Source: an uncultured SAR86 cluster bacterium (GTDB taxonomy: Bacteria; Pseudomonadota; Gammaproteobacteria; Magnimaribacterales; D2472). From it: a stretch of DNA of 64,000 nt. Below the pieces are notes generated by a model, which ran no database searches, was not told the origin of the DNA, and worked only from the letters and a program-made list of their open reading frames with translations. Numbering within the stretch: the first letter of the stretch is position 1; each line of letters begins with the position of its first letter. Shown in pieces: positions 61,404-64,000 of this stretch. Both the position numbers and the translations under genes were made by a program. Location of the stretch: NCBI GenBank assembly GCA_902557575.1, contig CACEAR010000001.1, forward strand, positions 62,001 to 126,000, given 5' to 3'.

Positions 61404-61925
61404 TACTATATTAACTTTTGTTCCCTTTTCGACTAGGCTAAATAGTTCAATAACGTCCTGATTAAACATTCTTATGCAACCATGAGAAGCTTTTTCACCT
61501 ATTAAGCCCTCTTCAGGAGTGCCATGAATATAGATATATCTATAAAAAGAGTCTACATTACCACCCTTATTAAAACCCTCCTCAGTCCCCTCTAACCATA
61601 GTATTCTTGAGGTTACATGGTCATCTTCTGAATCATAGTCATCATGGTGGATTTCTGCAAATTTACCAGTATTTATTCTCTCTTTAAAAATAATGTTTTT
61701 AGGAGCATCTGTACCAATTTTTTCTTTTATTATATGACTACCTAGAGGTGTTTTATAGGAATTCTCGATTTGGCCTTCACCATATGAAGATGAAGATATA
61801 GGATAGGAAATAATAAGATCACCCCTATTATCAAGCAGAAAAAGTCGTTGTTGGCTGATATCAACAAGAATATCAGCACCTGAAAGACCAGAGAAGACTA
61901 TTAAAAATAAAAAGTACTTATGCAT
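61398..61925 (-). CDS. L,D-transpeptidase (YkuD), secreted
   Basis: YIHGTPEEGLIGEKASHGCIRMFNQDVIEL catalytic motif. Confidence 0.93.
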   Translation of the reverse strand: MHKYFLFLIVFSGLSGADILVDISQQRLFLLDNRGDLIISYPISSSSYGEGQIENSYKTPLGSHIIKEKIGTDAPKNIIFKERINTGKFAEIHHDDYDSEDDHVTSRILWLEGTEEGFNKGGNVDSFYRYIYIHGTPEEGLIGEKASHGCIRMFNQDVIELFSLVEKGTKVNIVL

Positions 61926-63375
61926 TCCTCATTCTAACAAAAAATAATTTGATTGAAACTATAAAAAGGTATATATAAAGAAGTAGATTGCCATATTTGT
62001 TGTAGAACGTGCGTACATCTGTGGGTACAAGTTTAACATGGAGTATGCCTGAATTGCCTTTACCCATATAATCAACAATTGTTCCTTTACTATCTATAAG
62101 TGCTGATATACCATCATTTGTGGCTCTAACAATTGGAATGTTATTTTCTATAGATCTTATTCTTGATATCTCAAGATGCTGATAAGGACCGAAAGAATTA
62201 CCAAACCAGGTATCATTACTGACATTGATAAGATAATTAGAACTTTTGACGTCTTTTCTAACCATTTCACCAAAGACTATATCAAAGCAAACAAGTGGTG
62301 AAAAGCTTCCATATCCTACATTCATCTTTTTCGGACTATCACCCCTGGTCATATTTGACATGGGCATATCAAAAAATGAAATTAATCCCCTTAAAAAGCT
62401 TTCAAATGGAATATATTCCCCAAATGGTACAAGTTTTCTTTTGTTATATTTTATTTCTTGCTCTGAATTTATTATTGAATTGTATAAATTTCCATTCTGA
62501 TAACTAAAAAATCCGCTAATCAATGGCTTTTCTATGTTTTTAATTAAATTTTGGCTTCTTGCAGATTCTGAAGTATAGGGTAGTGGAGCTTCGGGCCAAA
62601 CCAAAATATCAGCTTTTTCTGCAGCTTGAGAAGATAAACTTACAAATTCCTGTTCAATGTCATTTAAATAGTCATTATCAAATTTCTTAAAAGGATCTGT
62701 GGATGGCTGAATGATTGCTAAATTAATAACATCTCCATCACTTTTACCGCTTTCAAAAATATTTGGTGACATAAGGCTAATGAATATGAATAAGTTAAAC
62801 GCCAATAAATAAATTTTGTTTGAATATAAAACTACATTTGAAGCTACAAAAATATATAGCAAAAGAGATAAACCTGAAACGCCGATCAAACCATATAAGA
62901 TTTCATAAGAGGTATCTAAAAAAATGTATCCTGGCAATAGCCATGGGAATCCGCCTAAAAAGTAATACCTACCGAATTCAACTAAAATTAGAATGAAAGG
63001 CACGAACAAAAGGAGGTTATTTGATTTGTTAATAATAACTCTTTTTAACAATAGAATTGGTAGAAAAAAGAATATGATGCAGCCAATTGATAATATTAAG
63101 AATAATAAAATTGATCCAAAAAGACTTACATTTCCGTAATAGTAAATACTTACTATTATCCATGATGTTCCAATTCCCCAATACCCAAACGACCATAGAA
63201 ATAAGTTATTTAAATTCCTATTATCATTTGATCTAAATAGTTTATAGATTAGATAGGTGTAACTTACAACTAGCGCGTATTTAAATGAAAAAGGTGCAAA
63301 AGATAATACTCCAATTGAGCCAAACAATACTGGCTCAAAGTATTTTCTCAAACTAAGTAATAATTGAGATGCCAA
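61918..63375 (-). CDS. lnt: apolipoprotein N-acyltransferase
   Basis: Multi-TM N-terminus; LVWPEAPLPY, KRKLVPFGEYIPFE, SPLVCFDIVFGEMVR, INVSNDTWFG. Confidence 0.96.
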   Translation of the reverse strand: MASQLLLSLRKYFEPVLFGSIGVLSFAPFSFKYALVVSYTYLIYKLFRSNDNRNLNNLFLWSFGYWGIGTSWIIVSIYYYGNVSLFGSILLFLILSIGCIIFFFLPILLLKRVIINKSNNLLLFVPFILILVEFGRYYFLGGFPWLLPGYIFLDTSYEILYGLIGVSGLSLLLYIFVASNVVLYSNKIYLLAFNLFIFISLMSPNIFESGKSDGDVINLAIIQPSTDPFKKFDNDYLNDIEQEFVSLSSQAAEKADILVWPEAPLPYTSESARSQNLIKNIEKPLISGFFSYQNGNLYNSIINSEQEIKYNKRKLVPFGEYIPFESFLRGLISFFDMPMSNMTRGDSPKKMNVGYGSFSPLVCFDIVFGEMVRKDVKSSNYLINVSNDTWFGNSFGPYQHLEISRIRSIENNIPIVRATNDGISALIDSKGTIVDYMGKGNSGILHVKLVPTDVRTFYNKYGNLLLYIYLFIVSIKLFFVRMRNA

Positions 63376-64000
63376 TTTTTTTAATTCGACGTTTATCTGC
63401 AGCTGTGACGACTAGCTCAATTGATTCAACAATAATTTTATCGCCAACTTTTGGAAGTATTCCTAATTTTTTGGTCATATATCCGCCCAAAGTCTCAACT
63501 GAGCTTTCATTTAAATTAATCTCAAATTTTTCTTCGAATTCATCTATTTCGATCTTTGCATCGGCAATGAACTCTTTTTCTGATACCTGAATGAGATCAA
63601 GGTCATCGATATCGTGCTCATCTTCTATTTCACCAACTAATTCCTCTAAAATATCTTCGATAGTTACCAAGCCACATATTTCTCCATATTCATCAATTAC
63701 AACAGCTAAATGTGACTTATCTTTTTTAAATTCTTCAAGAAGTGAATCCGCGCGTTTTGTCTCAGGTACAACTTTTGCATCTCTCATTATTGAATCTAAA
63801 TTTACCTCTTCATTTAGAGATAGAAGTGGCAATAGGTCTTTTGCTAGAAGGATTCCTTCTACCTTCTTCTTTTTTTCATTTATGACTGGATATCTTGAAT
63901 GGCCAGATTCAATTACAGTCTCAAGTAGTTTCTCAGATGAATCATCAATGTAGATATTTACCATTTCAACTTTTGGAATCATTATTTCTTTAACGGAGGT
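63353..64000 (-). CDS. corC: CorC/HlyC family CBS-domain protein (5' end beyond the window)
   Basis: Frame stays open past track start 63982 to the edge (TSVKEIMIPKVEMV); HSRYPVINEKKKKVEGILLAKDLLPLL, LAVVIDEYGEICGLVTIEDILEELVGEIEDEHD. Confidence 0.93.
   Translation of the reverse strand, partial: TSVKEIMIPKVEMVNIYIDDSSEKLLETVIESGHSRYPVINEKKKKVEGILLAKDLLPLLSLNEEVNLDSIMRDAKVVPETKRADSLLEEFKKDKSHLAVVIDEYGEICGLVTIEDILEELVGEIEDEHDIDDLDLIQVSEKEFIADAKIEIDEFEEKFEINLNESSVETLGGYMTKKLGILPKVGDKIIVESIELVVTAADKRRIKKIGISIIT

Overview
The window is an AT-rich bacterial chromosomal segment with densely packed core and accessory metabolic genes. Gene content and order (tyrS/mepM/anmK/erpA, pcnB, zapA/6S RNA/ygfA, corC/lnt) indicate a gammaproteobacterium. 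The low-GC marine oligotroph style (TonB receptor, photolyase, PutA, DUF305/LVIVD) suggests a SAR86-like lineage, but that is inference only. I recognise about 56 protein genes, tRNA-Ala(TGC), tRNA-Ile(GAT), a 6S RNA, two Fur boxes and several terminators. No phage, transposon, CRISPR or rRNA operon is visible. The most interesting observations are: (1) a compact putative operon (1318-7922) with a DUF305+LVIVD secreted protein, DoxX, type II pantothenate kinase, sterol-desaturase-like di-iron enzyme, and a GcvT/DmdA-like plus MetF-like C1 demethylation pair; (2) a secreted purple-acid-phosphatase-like enzyme with a PAS-like insertion; (3) a 10-codon upstream [13 protein letters not shown], that mimics the L31 N-terminus and ends 2 nt before rpmE2; (4) a DUF5916-like protein whose N-terminal 158 codons are only accessible from a non-canonical AUU start with a well-placed Shine-Dalgarno; (5) a multibranched inverted-repeat RNA candidate 3' of a Fur-box TonB receptor; (6) two unannotated small membrane-protein ORFs. 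All functional calls come from reading motifs by eye, and no database search was run.
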